Shown: positions 40,169 to 48,036, counted from the stretch's first letter. The stretch is DNA of 48,036 bases from DATJPD01 sp036394195 (GCA_036394195.1 DASWFO010000230.1:1-48036), one strand, 5' to 3'. The notes: a model not told the origin generated them from the sequence alone. Numbers and translations are program-made.

Positions 40169-40948
40169 CTACACCGCTTCGGCGATGGTGATCCCGCCGT
40201 CGGCGACGATCACCTGGCCGGTGATGAAGGCGCCCGCCGGTGCTGCCAGGAAGACCGCAATGCCGGCGACCTCGGGCACCTCGCCGATGCGGCCGAGCGG
40301 CGCCATCGCCTCAACGCGCTTCAGCCGCTCTTTATCTTCCCAGAGAGCCCGGGCGAAATCGGTCCGGATGATGCCGGGGGCGATCGCGTTGACCCGGATG
40401 TTGTGGTGTCCCCACTCGAGTGCGAGGTTGCGCGCGAGCTGCATCTCCGCCGCCTTGGAGATGCCGTAGGTGCCGATCACCGAATTCCCCTTCAGCCCGG
40501 CGATGCTGGAGATCAGGATCACCGAGCCGTCCCGCCGCGCCGCCATCTGCGGGATCGCCATGTTGCACAGCCAGAACGTGCTGCGCAGGTTGGTGCCCAT
40601 GATCTTGTCGAAGGCCGAATCCTCGATCTTCGCCAGCGGGCCGAACGCCGGATTGATCCCGGCGTTGCACACCAGCGTGTCGATACGGCCCCATTTGTCC
40701 AACGTCGTGTCCACCAAACGCTGCAGCTCGTCCTTGGACGACACGTTGCAGGGCACGGCCAGGGCGGCGTGGCCGCGGCGCGCCAGCTCGTCGACCGCGG
40801 CCGCGCAGGCGTCGGCCTTGCGGCTCGAGATCACGACTTTGGCGCCGGCGTCGGCCATGGCCTCGGCGATTCCGCGCCCGATGCCGCGGCTGGATCCAGT
40901 GATCAGCGCCACTTTCCCGCTGAGATCGAACAGAGAATTGCCCGCCAT
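40169..40948 (-). CDS. Short-chain dehydrogenase/reductase (second)
   Basis: 259 aa from ATG 40948. Motifs: LITGSSRGIGRGIAEAMADA (cofactor loop), LVCNAGINP, ILISSIAGLKGNS with Ser, YGISKAAEMQLARNL with Tyr and Lys, and VRVNAIAPGII-type segment IRVNAIAPGIIRTDFARAL; the C-terminus is TGQVIVADGGITI. VISSRKADA (Ser-Arg after beta-2) suggests NADP. In the levulinate (Lva) pathway an SDR (LvaD) works beside the kinase and ACAD; the SDR, kinase and ACAD found together here fit that scheme. It is divergent from the acyl-CoA synthetase gene. Confidence 0.9.
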   Translation of the reverse strand: MAGNSLFDLSGKVALITGSSRGIGRGIAEAMADAGAKVVISSRKADACAAAVDELARRGHAALAVPCNVSSKDELQRLVDTTLDKWGRIDTLVCNAGINPAFGPLAKIEDSAFDKIMGTNLRSTFWLCNMAIPQMAARRDGSVILISSIAGLKGNSVIGTYGISKAAEMQLARNLALEWGHHNIRVNAIAPGIIRTDFARALWEDKERLKRVEAMAPLGRIGEVPEVAGIAVFLAAPAGAFITGQVIVADGGITIAEAV

Positions 40949-41087
40949 CGTCTCCTCATCCGTCTCATCTACTGTGGACATTCGTGCCGCCGACGGTCAA
41001 GCCCCGGCCTTGCCCGGACGCCGATTTAATCGTTAGATCGTGGCCAAGAGCCGCAGCTGACGGCTCGGCCGGACAGCAGGAGGAGCG

Positions 41088-42719
41088 ATGCGCGGTTTGA
41101 TGATGGATCAGCCGCTGCTGATCACGTCGCTGATCAAGTATGCGGCGCAGTATCACGGCGATACGGACATCGTCAGTCGCACCGTCGAGGGGCCGGTCCA
41201 CCGTTACACCTATCGCGACGCCTATAACCGGATCCAGCAGCTCGCCCACGCGTTGATATCGCTGGACCTCGGCCGGGGCGACCGCATCGCCACGTTGGCG
41301 TGGAACGGCTATCGCCATTTCGAGCTGTATTACGCGATCTCCGGCATCGGCGCCGTGTGCCACACGGTCAACCCGCGACTGTTCCCGGCGCAGATCGAGT
41401 ACATCCTCAATCATGCCGAGGACAAATACATCTTCGTCGACCTGAGCTTCGTGCCGCTCATGGAATCGCTGGCCCCGCGGCTGAAGCACGCACGCGGCGT
41501 CATCGTGATGACCGATGCCGCGCATAAGCCGGCCACCGCTCTGCCGCACGTCCTGTGCTACGAGGAGCTGATCGAAGGCCGGCCCGAGGGCTTCGACTGG
41601 CCGAGCTTCGACGAGTGGACCGCGTCTTCCATGTGCTACACGTCCGGCACCACGGGCAACCCGAAGGGCGTCCTCTACGCACACCGCTCGACAGTCCTCC
41701 ACAGCTTCTCGATCACCAGCGCCGACAGCATGGCGCTCAGCGCCCGCGATACGGTGATGCCGATCGTGCCGCTGTTCCACGTCAATGCCTGGGGCATTCC
41801 CTATGGGGCGCCGATGGCTGGCTCCAAGCTGGTCTTTCCAGGACCGCATCTCGACCCCGCCAATCTCCTTGACCTGTTGGAGCGCGAGCAGGTCACCATG
41901 GCCGCCGCCGTGCCGACCGTGTGGCTGAAGGTCTGCGAGCACCTGGCGCAGACCGGCCAGAGGTTCTCCAGCCTGCGGCGCATCCTGTGCGGCGGTTCGG
42001 CGATGCCGGAGGCGCTGATCGTGACGCTCGAGGAGACCTACGGCATCGAGATCTGTCATGCCTGGGGCATGACGGAGATCAGCCCGGTCGGCACGTCCGG
42101 CCGGCTCAAGGCGGCGCAGGAGAAGCTGCCGCGGCCGCAGCGCACCCGCTTCAAGATCTCGCAGGGCCGGCCGCTCTACGGCGTCCAGTGCAGGATCATC
42201 GACGCCGCCGGCAAGGTGCTGCCGCATGACGGGACGACCCTGGGCGAGCTCTGCGTGCGGGGGCCGTGGGTGACCAGCGGGTACTATGGCGACGACGAGG
42301 CCAACAAATCCGCCTTCGATGCCGATGGCTGGTTCCGGACCGGCGACGTGGTCAGCATCGATCCGGACGGCTGGATCCGCATCGCCGACCGCACCAAGGA
42401 TCTGATCAAATCCGGCGGCGAATGGATCAGTTCGATCGATCTCGAGAACGCGGCGGTGGGCCATCCCGACATCCTCGAGGCCGCGGCCATCGCCGTGCCC
42501 CATCCGGTCTGGCAGGAGCGGCCGCTGCTGGTGGCGGTGCGCCGGCACGGCAGCGCCCTGACCCGTGACGGGTTGCTCGATTTCCTACGCGACAAGGTGG
42601 CGAAATGGGCCCTGCCTGATGACGTCAGCTTCGTCGACGAGCTGCCGCACACGGCAACCGGAAAGTTGCTGAAAAGCGCACTCCGCGAGCAGTATAAGCG
42701 GCACAAGCTCACGACCTGA
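41088..42719 (+). CDS. Acyl-CoA synthetase (AMP-forming, medium/long-chain type)
   Basis: 543 aa. ANL-superfamily motifs: A3 CYTSGTTGNPKGVLYAHRST, A5 HAWGMTEISPVGT, A7/A8 GWFRTGDV and RTKDLIKSGGEWISS, and C-terminal Lys in TATGKLLKSALRE (catalytic for adenylation). It activates a carboxylic acid to its CoA thioester with ATP. It resembles the FadD3/AlkK-like group. In Lva-type clusters an acyl-CoA synthetase (LvaE) supplies the CoA ester to the kinase and ACAD. Ribosome site GGAGGAG at about 41080. An internal ATG at 41100 or 41103 is an alternative start. Confidence 0.92.
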   Translation: MRGLMMDQPLLITSLIKYAAQYHGDTDIVSRTVEGPVHRYTYRDAYNRIQQLAHALISLDLGRGDRIATLAWNGYRHFELYYAISGIGAVCHTVNPRLFPAQIEYILNHAEDKYIFVDLSFVPLMESLAPRLKHARGVIVMTDAAHKPATALPHVLCYEELIEGRPEGFDWPSFDEWTASSMCYTSGTTGNPKGVLYAHRSTVLHSFSITSADSMALSARDTVMPIVPLFHVNAWGIPYGAPMAGSKLVFPGPHLDPANLLDLLEREQVTMAAAVPTVWLKVCEHLAQTGQRFSSLRRILCGGSAMPEALIVTLEETYGIEICHAWGMTEISPVGTSGRLKAAQEKLPRPQRTRFKISQGRPLYGVQCRIIDAAGKVLPHDGTTLGELCVRGPWVTSGYYGDDEANKSAFDADGWFRTGDVVSIDPDGWIRIADRTKDLIKSGGEWISSIDLENAAVGHPDILEAAAIAVPHPVWQERPLLVAVRRHGSALTRDGLLDFLRDKVAKWALPDDVSFVDELPHTATGKLLKSALREQYKRHKLTT

Positions 42720-42727
42720 GTCGCGGC

Positions 42728-43189
42728 ATGGACCAAGCATCGCTCGACAACATCATCCACGTCATCCAGGTGGCGCTGACCCCGATCTTCCTGCTCACGG
42801 GTCTCGCCAACCTGCTGTCCGTGTTCTCGACGCGCCTGGGACGGGTGGCGGACCGCGTCGATCTGATGTCGGCGCGTCTCGAAGAGGCTAAAGGCGAAGC
42901 TGCAGACCGGATCGCCGCCCAGCTCACCTATCTTCGCAAACGATCGCTGGTCCTCGACGCGGCGGTCATCCTCGGCACGATCGGCGGGGCCGCGACCTGC
43001 GGCGCGGCCCTGGCGCTGTTCGTCGGCACGCTGCGCGATCTGACCGCCGCGACCATCCTGTTCGCACTGTTCGGATTGGCGCTCGTTTCGACGATCGCGG
43101 CCCTAGGGGCGTTTCTGGTCGAGATGCTGATGGCCGGCAAGAGCATCCGCGCCCAGGCCTCGCGCACGGAGAAAATCGGGTCGCGCTGA
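42728..43189 (+). CDS. DUF2721 family membrane protein
   Basis: 153 aa starting 8 bases after the synthetase stop. The N-terminal stretch VIQVALTPIFLLTGLANLLSV with FSTRLGRVADRVDLMSARLE is the DUF2721 signature (a hydrophobic helix followed by an RL.R..DR motif). Two more membrane helices follow (about 80-105 and 110-135). The function is unknown. It is possibly co-transcribed with the synthetase, but the family occurs in many contexts, so a link is not implied. Confidence 0.85.
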   Translation: MDQASLDNIIHVIQVALTPIFLLTGLANLLSVFSTRLGRVADRVDLMSARLEEAKGEAADRIAAQLTYLRKRSLVLDAAVILGTIGGAATCGAALALFVGTLRDLTAATILFALFGLALVSTIAALGAFLVEMLMAGKSIRAQASRTEKIGSR

Positions 43190-43193
43190 GGCA

Positions 43194-43394
43194 TCAGCGG
43201 CCGATTGGTGGGCCGCAGTTCGTGCGGCCCGCCATCAAGCAATCCTCGAGCTTCGATTCATTGTGCAGCGCGTTGGCGACCCAGACGCTGACGGCGATGA
43301 GAAGGGCGACGAAGACCAGGACGCCAACGTTGACCCACGGGCTGGGCTGATCGTCGTCCTCATCGTCCTCGTCGCGCTGGGGCGGGCGGGCCAT
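43194..43394 (-). CDS. Small single-pass membrane protein, hypothetical
   Basis: 66 aa from ATG 43394; a start at 43436 would add 14 residues that overlap the promoter of the next gene. An acidic N-terminus (RDEDDEDDDQP), one membrane helix (VNVGVLVFVALLIAVSVWVA) and a short tail ending KLEDCLMAGRTNC with two Cys, plausibly in the periplasm. I recall similar tails (DCLMAGRTNC) in small proteins of other Hyphomicrobiales. The function is unknown. It is convergent with DUF2721 and divergent from the TPR gene. Confidence 0.6.
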   Translation of the reverse strand: MARPPQRDEDDEDDDQPSPWVNVGVLVFVALLIAVSVWVANALHNESKLEDCLMAGRTNCGPPIGR

Positions 43395-43427
43395 CGCCTC
43401 CCGGCGCCTTCTGATAGAGTTCAGGTC

Positions 43428-45395
43428 ATGGATCATGGTCGTTCCGTTACCCTAGACCAGGCGATTGCCTTTTTCGAGCGGGGGCAAATAGCGGACGCGG
43501 AGACGGCCGTTCGGGCCGTCCTGGCTACCGATCCCGCCAATGTCGAGGCGCTCCATTATCTGGGAGTGGTTCTCGCCGCCGCCAAGCGCTACCCCGAAGC
43601 GGAACCGGCCTGGGCCGCGGCGCTGCAGCTTCGCCCGGACGCCGCGGATACCCTCTATAACCTCGCCCTGCTGCACCAGATGGCGCAGCGCCACGACGCG
43701 GCGATCGAGTGCTATCGCAAACTCCTCGCCGCGCAGCCGGGCTCGAGCGAAGTTCTGCTCAACCTCGGCAATGCCCACCTGGCGCTGCACCGCGTCGACG
43801 CGGCGATCGAGGCCTATCGCGAGGCGGTGCGGCTCGATCCGGCGTCCGCCGTCGCTTTCAACAATCTCGGCCTAGCCTTGGCCATGGCACAGCGTGGAGG
43901 CGAAGCGGCTGCCGCCTATGCGGACGCGTTGCGCGTGGCGCCGGACGCGGTGGATCCGCTGGTCAACCTGGCCCAGCTCCAGCTGGCGGCGGGTCGCCTC
44001 GCCGAGCCGGCAGACTTGCTGCAGCGCGCCGTCCACCTGCAGCCGGGATTCGTCGACGCCCGGCGCGCTCTCGCCCAGCTCCACGAGCTCATTGGCGATG
44101 TCGAGGCCGCGATCGCGGAGCGCCGCCACGTGCTTGCGAGCCATCCCGATCGCGCGGACCTGCACCGCGAACTGATCCTGAGCCTGAACTTCGCCGACGG
44201 CGATGCCGGCAGCACGGTTGCCGAAACCTGCCGGGACTGGCATCGCCGGTTTGCGGCCCCATTGATCCCAGCCCGGCCGCAGAGCGGCTTAGACCGCGAC
44301 CCCGAGCGCCGCCTGCGCCTCGGCTATGTCGCCGGGACGCAGTTCCGCTCTCATACCCTCGCCCACACGATGCTGCCTCTGGTCGAGGCGCATGGCGACG
44401 GCTTCGAGCTCTATTGCTATTCCGACCTCCCGCAAGACCAGGAAGATGACATCAGCGCGCGGTTCCAGCGCCGCACGGTCTGGCGGCGCATGACCGGCCT
44501 GTCCGACGAAGACTACGCGCAGGCAATCGCGGCCGACCGGATCGACATCCTCATCGATCCGGTGGCCTTCGTCGGCGGATCGCGCCTGCTGGCCCTGGCG
44601 CGCCGGCCGGCGCCGATGCAGGTCTCATTTCCGGTGATGGGCACCTCTGGCGGCGCCACGATGGACTACGTTCTGTGCGACGACCAGATCCTGCCGCCAG
44701 CAGCCGAGCATGACTATGCGGAGCGGCGCTTGCGGATCCCCTTCGCGTATTGCTACCGGCCGCTCGGCGAGCCGCCCGCAGTCGCGCCGTCGCCCGCACT
44801 CGCCGGCGGGCCCGTCACTTTCGGATCGATGAATTCGCTGCCGAAGATCAGCCGCCGCGCCATCCGCGCGTGGCGGCGGATCCTCGATCAGGTCGCCGGC
44901 TCACGGCTGCTCGTGAAAGCCGGCTTTCCGTTCCGCGACCCCGATGTGCGGCGGCTGTTTCTTCGCCGGCTCCAGGACGAAGGCGTCGATGTCGCCCGCA
45001 TCGTCTTGAAGGATTGGGTGCCGACCCATGGCGATCATCTGGCCGCCTATGGCGACATCGACGTCGCCCTCGACTCGTTTCCCTATAACGGCGTGGTGAC
45101 GACCTACGAGGCGCTGCTCATGGGCGTGCCGGTGGTGACGCGGACCGGCGCGCGGGTGCTGGACCGCTATGCGACGTCCATCCTGCGCACGGTCGGCTTC
45201 GACGAGGGCATTGCCGCCGATGACGACGCCTACGTCGCGCGTGCGGTGGCGCTCGCATCCGACCGCCGCCGCCTTGCCGAGCTCCGCGGCAGCTTGCGCG
45301 CCACGCTGCTGAGCTCGCCGGCCTGCGACGCCGCGGGCGTAGCGCACGCCATCGAAGCCGCGCTCCGGACGGCCTGGCGTGCCGAGTGTGCGTAG
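43428..45395 (+). CDS. TPR protein with O-GlcNAc-transferase (GT41) domain
   Basis: 655 aa from ATG 43428; the frame opens at 43263 but the added residues are antisense to the small gene. Six to seven TPR units (about 10-250) such as DAADTLYNLALLHQMAQRHD, SSEVLLNLGNAHLALHRVDA and ASAVAFNNLGLALAMAQRGG. The GT41 domain (about 280-640) has a GYVAGTQFRSHTLAHTM segment with the conserved His, FGSMNSLPKISRRAIRAW with a Lys aligned to the UDP-binding Lys, and DVALDSFPYNGVVTTYEALL, the strongest family motif. Where OGT homologues have GHT.G, this has VGGS, so the acceptor-side loop differs. The role may be glycosylation of flagellin or other proteins; the target is unknown. Confidence 0.88.
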   Translation: MDHGRSVTLDQAIAFFERGQIADAETAVRAVLATDPANVEALHYLGVVLAAAKRYPEAEPAWAAALQLRPDAADTLYNLALLHQMAQRHDAAIECYRKLLAAQPGSSEVLLNLGNAHLALHRVDAAIEAYREAVRLDPASAVAFNNLGLALAMAQRGGEAAAAYADALRVAPDAVDPLVNLAQLQLAAGRLAEPADLLQRAVHLQPGFVDARRALAQLHELIGDVEAAIAERRHVLASHPDRADLHRELILSLNFADGDAGSTVAETCRDWHRRFAAPLIPARPQSGLDRDPERRLRLGYVAGTQFRSHTLAHTMLPLVEAHGDGFELYCYSDLPQDQEDDISARFQRRTVWRRMTGLSDEDYAQAIAADRIDILIDPVAFVGGSRLLALARRPAPMQVSFPVMGTSGGATMDYVLCDDQILPPAAEHDYAERRLRIPFAYCYRPLGEPPAVAPSPALAGGPVTFGSMNSLPKISRRAIRAWRRILDQVAGSRLLVKAGFPFRDPDVRRLFLRRLQDEGVDVARIVLKDWVPTHGDHLAAYGDIDVALDSFPYNGVVTTYEALLMGVPVVTRTGARVLDRYATSILRTVGFDEGIAADDDAYVARAVALASDRRRLAELRGSLRATLLSSPACDAAGVAHAIEAALRTAWRAECA

Positions 45396-45419
45396 AGATT
45401 CGCCGGCGGCCCCTCTAAG

Positions 45420-46184
45420 ATGGCACGCATGAAAAAACGCAACGCCGTGGCGACCGGCGGATTTCGCCCGCACGACGACCGGACGCAGCCGCGGCGCCGC
45501 ATTCCCGGCTATCCGAATACGCTCACCCGCACGCCCGGCGGCCGCAGCTGGCCGCGGATCGTATCGCTCGCCGATTTGACCGGGCCGGTCTTCCCGCCCG
45601 AATCCGTGCTTCCCGAGGAGGCAGACCTGTCGCGCCCCGCGCCGGGCGCGCCGCGCGCCCTGGGGCAGCTGATCACCGTCTCCGGCCGCGTCCTCGATGA
45701 AGCCGCGCGGCCGGTGCGCCGTTGTCTGATCGAGATGTGGCATGCGAACGCGGCAGGCAAATACATCCATCACAACGACCCGTCGCCGGTGCCGGCCGAT
45801 CCCAACTATCCCGGGCGCGGCCGGGCGATGACCGACGAGGCCGGCCGGTTTTCGTTCCGCACCATCAGGCCTGGCGGCTATGCGGTCCCGGACGGCGAGC
45901 CCGGCGCCAAGACCGGATGGTGGCGGCCGCCGCACATCCATTTTTCGCTCTTCGGACCCTGCTTCAGCGCGCGACTGATCACACAGCTCTTCTTCCCGGG
46001 CGAGCCGCTGAACGAGCTCGACCTGATCCTCACCAGCATTCCCGACAGGGTGGCGCGCGACCGGCTGGTCCTGCGGTTCCTTCCGCGTACAACCGGCAAT
46101 TCGCGGGAGGGTGACGCGCCCCTCCAATACACCCAGGATTTTGTATTGCGCGGCCGCTTCGAGACGCCGTTCGAGATCCGATAA
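45420..46184 (+). CDS. pcaH: Intradiol dioxygenase beta subunit (PcaH-like)
   Basis: 254 aa (an ATG at 45429 is an alternative start). Non-heme Fe(III) ligands aligned with P. putida PcaH: Tyr115 (NAAGKYIHHND), Tyr154 (RPGGYAVPDG), His172 and His174 (WWRPPHIHFSLFG). Between the second Tyr and the first His it has 17 residues rather than 12, and the PW that follows the Tyr is replaced, so the active-site loop differs. It opens the ring of a catechol-type substrate between the hydroxyls, classically protocatechuate to carboxymuconate. The alpha subunit follows 2 bases later. No other pca genes are in the window. The N-terminus is 15-20 residues longer than in the model enzyme. Confidence 0.85.
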   Translation: MARMKKRNAVATGGFRPHDDRTQPRRRIPGYPNTLTRTPGGRSWPRIVSLADLTGPVFPPESVLPEEADLSRPAPGAPRALGQLITVSGRVLDEAARPVRRCLIEMWHANAAGKYIHHNDPSPVPADPNYPGRGRAMTDEAGRFSFRTIRPGGYAVPDGEPGAKTGWWRPPHIHFSLFGPCFSARLITQLFFPGEPLNELDLILTSIPDRVARDRLVLRFLPRTTGNSREGDAPLQYTQDFVLRGRFETPFEIR

Positions 46185-46186
46185 CC

Positions 46187-46822
46187 ATGGCGCGACAAAG
46201 GCGGGCCCCCGCGCAACGGCTCGTGCCGACTGCGCATCAGACTACCGGCCCGTTCTTTCCGGCACAATATATCCGGCCGGGCGATACCGATCTCGCCGGC
46301 GTGACGCGCCAGGGACCACCCGCACTCGGCGAGCCCTATTACATCCACGGCCACGTCCGCGACGCCGCCGCCAAGCCGGCTGTCAACGTGATCCTCGAGA
46401 TCTGGCAGGCGAACGCGGCCGGCCGGTTTCATCATCCCGTCGACCGCTCGCCGGCACCGCTCGACCCGCACTTCGTCGGCTGGGGACGTACCTGGACCGA
46501 CCGCGACGGGTTCTACAGCTTCATCACCATCAAGCCGGGACCCTACCCGGTCCGCCCGGGCGGCAAAGGCTGGTTCGCACCGCGAATCAATGTCCGCCTG
46601 ATCGGCTCCGGCCTGATGCGCCCGCTGATCACCTGCCTGTACTTCCCCAACGAGCCGCTGAACGAGGATGATCCGCAGCTCGTCGCGATCTCAAATGCCG
46701 CCGCGCGACGCCGGTTGATCGCCACGCCGGAGCCGCATGACGCGGCACCCGCCGGCGTGAAGCCGCTGCGGTTCGATCTCGATCTCGGCGGACGTCAGAC
46801 CTCGACCTTCTTGGACGACTGA
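46187..46822 (+). CDS. pcaG: Intradiol dioxygenase alpha subunit (PcaG-like)
   Basis: 211 aa. The N-terminus LVPTAHQTTGPFFPAQYI corresponds to PcaG's TPSQT.GP; the core EIWQANAAGRFHHPVDRSP and FITIKPGPYPV follow the family. As expected for the structural alpha subunit, iron ligands are not kept: Phe replaces the Tyr (GRFHH) and Arg-Asn replaces the two His (WFAPRINVRL). It forms the alpha-beta protomer with PcaH, encoded immediately upstream. It is convergent with an SMP-30 gene 13 bases away. Confidence 0.85.
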   Translation: MARQRRAPAQRLVPTAHQTTGPFFPAQYIRPGDTDLAGVTRQGPPALGEPYYIHGHVRDAAAKPAVNVILEIWQANAAGRFHHPVDRSPAPLDPHFVGWGRTWTDRDGFYSFITIKPGPYPVRPGGKGWFAPRINVRLIGSGLMRPLITCLYFPNEPLNEDDPQLVAISNAAARRRLIATPEPHDAAPAGVKPLRFDLDLGGRQTSTFLDD

Positions 46823-46835
46823 GCGGCTTGGCCCC

Positions 46836-47708
46836 TCACCCGGCGAAGCTGGGCTCCGGCACTCCCGAAACACCCGGCCTGACCGCGAACAGGGCCCCGG
46901 CCAGCGGCTGCTGCTCGATCTGCTGCGGGTTGAGGCGCTGCCGCGCCGTGGTGATGTAGAGCGTTTCAAGGCCGGCGCCGCCGAACGCGCACGAGGTGGG
47001 CTGCGTCACCGGCATCTCGATGACCCGGTCGAGCCGCCCATCCGGTGTGTAGCGGCAGATGCGTCCACCGCCGTATTCGGCATTCCACAAACAGTCTTCG
47101 GCATCGACCGTCGAGCCGTCGGGCCGGCCCACCCGATCCTTCGTGTCGACGAAGACGCGCTCGTTGGCCACCGTGCCGGTCTCGATGTCGTAGTCATACG
47201 CCCAGATTTTGTGACGCTCGGTATCGGCGAAATACATGACGCGGTCGTTACGGCTCCACGACAGGCTGTTCGGAATGATGACCCCGCTGCGGACGACGCG
47301 CACGCTGAGGTCCACGTCCAGGCAATAGAGAGAGCCGGTGGGCTCGCGCGCCACCTCGCTCATCGTGCCGGCCCAGAAGCGGCCCCGGCGGTCGCAGCGG
47401 CCGTCGTTGAAGCGGTTGTCCGGCAGGTGATTTTCGGGATCGGCGACCTGTTCCAGCTTGCCGGTCTTGAGGTCGAAGAAATGGAAGCCCCTTTTCGTCG
47501 CCGCGACCATGCCATCCCGCGCCCGCAGGCCGATCGAGCCGACCGGATCAGGCAGAGTCCACGTCCTCACCTTTCCCGTGGACGGATCGAGCCGGTTGAT
47601 CGTCGGACCGTAGATGTCGACCCAATAAAGCGCCTTGTCCCGGTCGTTCCACACCGGGCTTTCGCCGAGCAGATGCTTGCCGTCATATGCGCATTCGACA
47701 CCGGCCAT
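46836..47708 (-). CDS. SMP-30/gluconolactonase family lactonase
   Basis: 290 aa, a six-bladed propeller. Family motifs: LLGESPVWNDRDKALYWVDI with the metal-binding Glu, NRFNDGRCDRRGRFWAGTM with Asn and Asp, IPNSLSWSRNDRVMYFADT with Asn, and GRPDGSTVDAEDCLWNA with the catalytic Asp. These enzymes open sugar or other lactones using Ca, Zn or Mn. No signal peptide, so it is cytoplasmic. It does not adjoin sugar genes; near an intradiol dioxygenase pair it might act on a lactone of the pathway (inference). Confidence 0.9.
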   Translation of the reverse strand: MAGVECAYDGKHLLGESPVWNDRDKALYWVDIYGPTINRLDPSTGKVRTWTLPDPVGSIGLRARDGMVAATKRGFHFFDLKTGKLEQVADPENHLPDNRFNDGRCDRRGRFWAGTMSEVAREPTGSLYCLDVDLSVRVVRSGVIIPNSLSWSRNDRVMYFADTERHKIWAYDYDIETGTVANERVFVDTKDRVGRPDGSTVDAEDCLWNAEYGGGRICRYTPDGRLDRVIEMPVTQPTSCAFGGAGLETLYITTARQRLNPQQIEQQPLAGALFAVRPGVSGVPEPSFAG

Positions 47709-47893
47709 CGATCATCTCCGCTGGTCTGTCGGGGGAGCGCCCGTGGGGCGACGGACTAATGGCGATGCTGGCGGCCCCCTCCGGCGGGCGCAAGTGACTA
47801 TTTTTCCCGGCTGATTCTGGGTGGGCCGTGCCCATCCCTTAGGCAAGCCCGCAAATTCATCCTGGCGATCCCCTCCCGGGCCGCGTAGAGTTT

Positions 47894-47909
47894 TTGGGCA
47901 ATATGCCAA
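47894..47909. promoter_or_regulatory. Short inverted repeat upstream of the right-end gene
   Basis: TTGGGCA (47894-47900) and TGCCAA (47904-47909) form a dyad with a one-base bulge around ATA, 34 bases before the ATG at 47943. It could be an operator for the downstream gene; the signal is weak. The rest of 47709-47942 shows no gene. Confidence 0.25.
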
Positions 47910-47942
47910 TCTGGCGCCGTCCCTGGACGGCCGGGAGGAACG

Positions 47943-48036
47943 ATGGATTCAGGTGATGCGTCGGCACCGTCGTCCCGCCGCGCGAATATTGATTGCGAGC
48001 GGTTCCGGCTGCGGCGGTTCATCGAGAGCCTCGCGG
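47943..48036 (+). CDS. 5' end of a gene, possibly UbiD-family decarboxylase (partial)
   Basis: Starts ATG 47943 with a strong ribosome site GGGAGGAACG and runs off the window after 31 codons. It encodes MDSGDASAPSSRRANIDCER then FRLRRFIESLA. The phrase FRLRRFIESL resembles the N-terminal helix of UbiD-family decarboxylases (prenyl-FMN enzymes acting on aromatic or unsaturated acids), and such a gene would suit the catabolic setting. With so few residues the family call is tentative, though the gene start itself looks sound. Confidence 0.5.
   Translation, partial: MDSGDASAPSSRRANIDCERFRLRRFIESLA

Noticed and set aside
1..48036. tRNA, rRNA, riboswitch or phage genes
   Set aside because: None was recognised on reading both strands; a covariance-model scan would be needed to exclude small structured RNAs.

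Overview
The window is a GC-rich, gene-dense bacterial chromosome segment. Its gene content points to an alphaproteobacterium, probably a Hyphomicrobiales/Rhodospirillales-type soil or rhizosphere organism: an alpha-type GspM/GspN/GspK tail of a type II secretion operon, MdtABC/MuxABC-type efflux, a Bug-family tricarboxylate-transporter binding protein, several Rieske and acyl-CoA catabolic genes, and palindromic intergenic repeats of kinds common in that class. The species cannot be named from the sequence. No rRNA, tRNA, integrase, transposase or CRISPR array was recognised.

Layout. (1) 1-2182: 3' end of a type II secretion operon (gspL tail, gspM, gspN/C-like, gspK). (2) 2251-4994: two tandem exported beta-propeller paralogues of 384 aa each, duplicated together with their upstream leaders, each followed by a strong hairpin. 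(3) 5000-14270 (minus): a complete four-gene tripartite efflux operon with a membrane fusion protein, two different RND pumps and an outer-membrane lipoprotein channel (MdtABC/MuxABC-OpmB plan). (4) 14503-17803: a Tat-exported PhoD phosphatase and a Cache-type chemoreceptor. (5) 17977-22324: a second RND pump plus fusion protein, with changed proton-relay residues. (6) 22328-25920: a tricarboxylate-transporter binding protein with a cupin, a 300-base gap holding a decayed glycoside hydrolase family 13 fragment, and a divergent LysR regulator/glutathione S-transferase pair.

(7) 26040-37298 (minus) is the most interesting region: a tightly packed 13-gene run. It holds a three-component Rieske oxygenase system whose parts are spread over 11 kb (ferredoxin first, oxygenase in the middle, reductase last), a NitT/TauT-type ABC importer, a short-chain dehydrogenase, a cupin, an alpha/beta hydrolase, an IclR regulator, a thiamine-diphosphate decarboxylase-like enzyme and L-aspartate dehydrogenase. 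The core order (aspartate dehydrogenase, ThDP enzyme, IclR, hydrolase, cupin, SDR, ABC genes) resembles, from memory, the Pseudomonas aeruginosa PA3505-PA3514 locus; the Rieske system appears to be an addition. The substrate is unknown.

(8) 37459-42719: an ACAD10/11-type acyl-CoA dehydrogenase, an APH-type kinase, an SDR and an acyl-CoA synthetase. These are the enzyme classes of the levulinate/4-hydroxyacid (Lva) pathway. The promoter region between (7) and (8) carries three overlapping 7-bp half-sites of IclR-operator type, suggesting that one regulator controls both arms. (9) 42728-48036: a DUF2721 membrane protein, a small membrane protein, a TPR/O-GlcNAc-transferase-like protein, a divergent PcaH/PcaG-type intradiol dioxygenase pair, an SMP-30 lactonase and the start of a UbiD-like decarboxylase gene. 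Overall, the right half reads as a catabolic island for an unidentified, probably aromatic or oxygenated acid, substrate.
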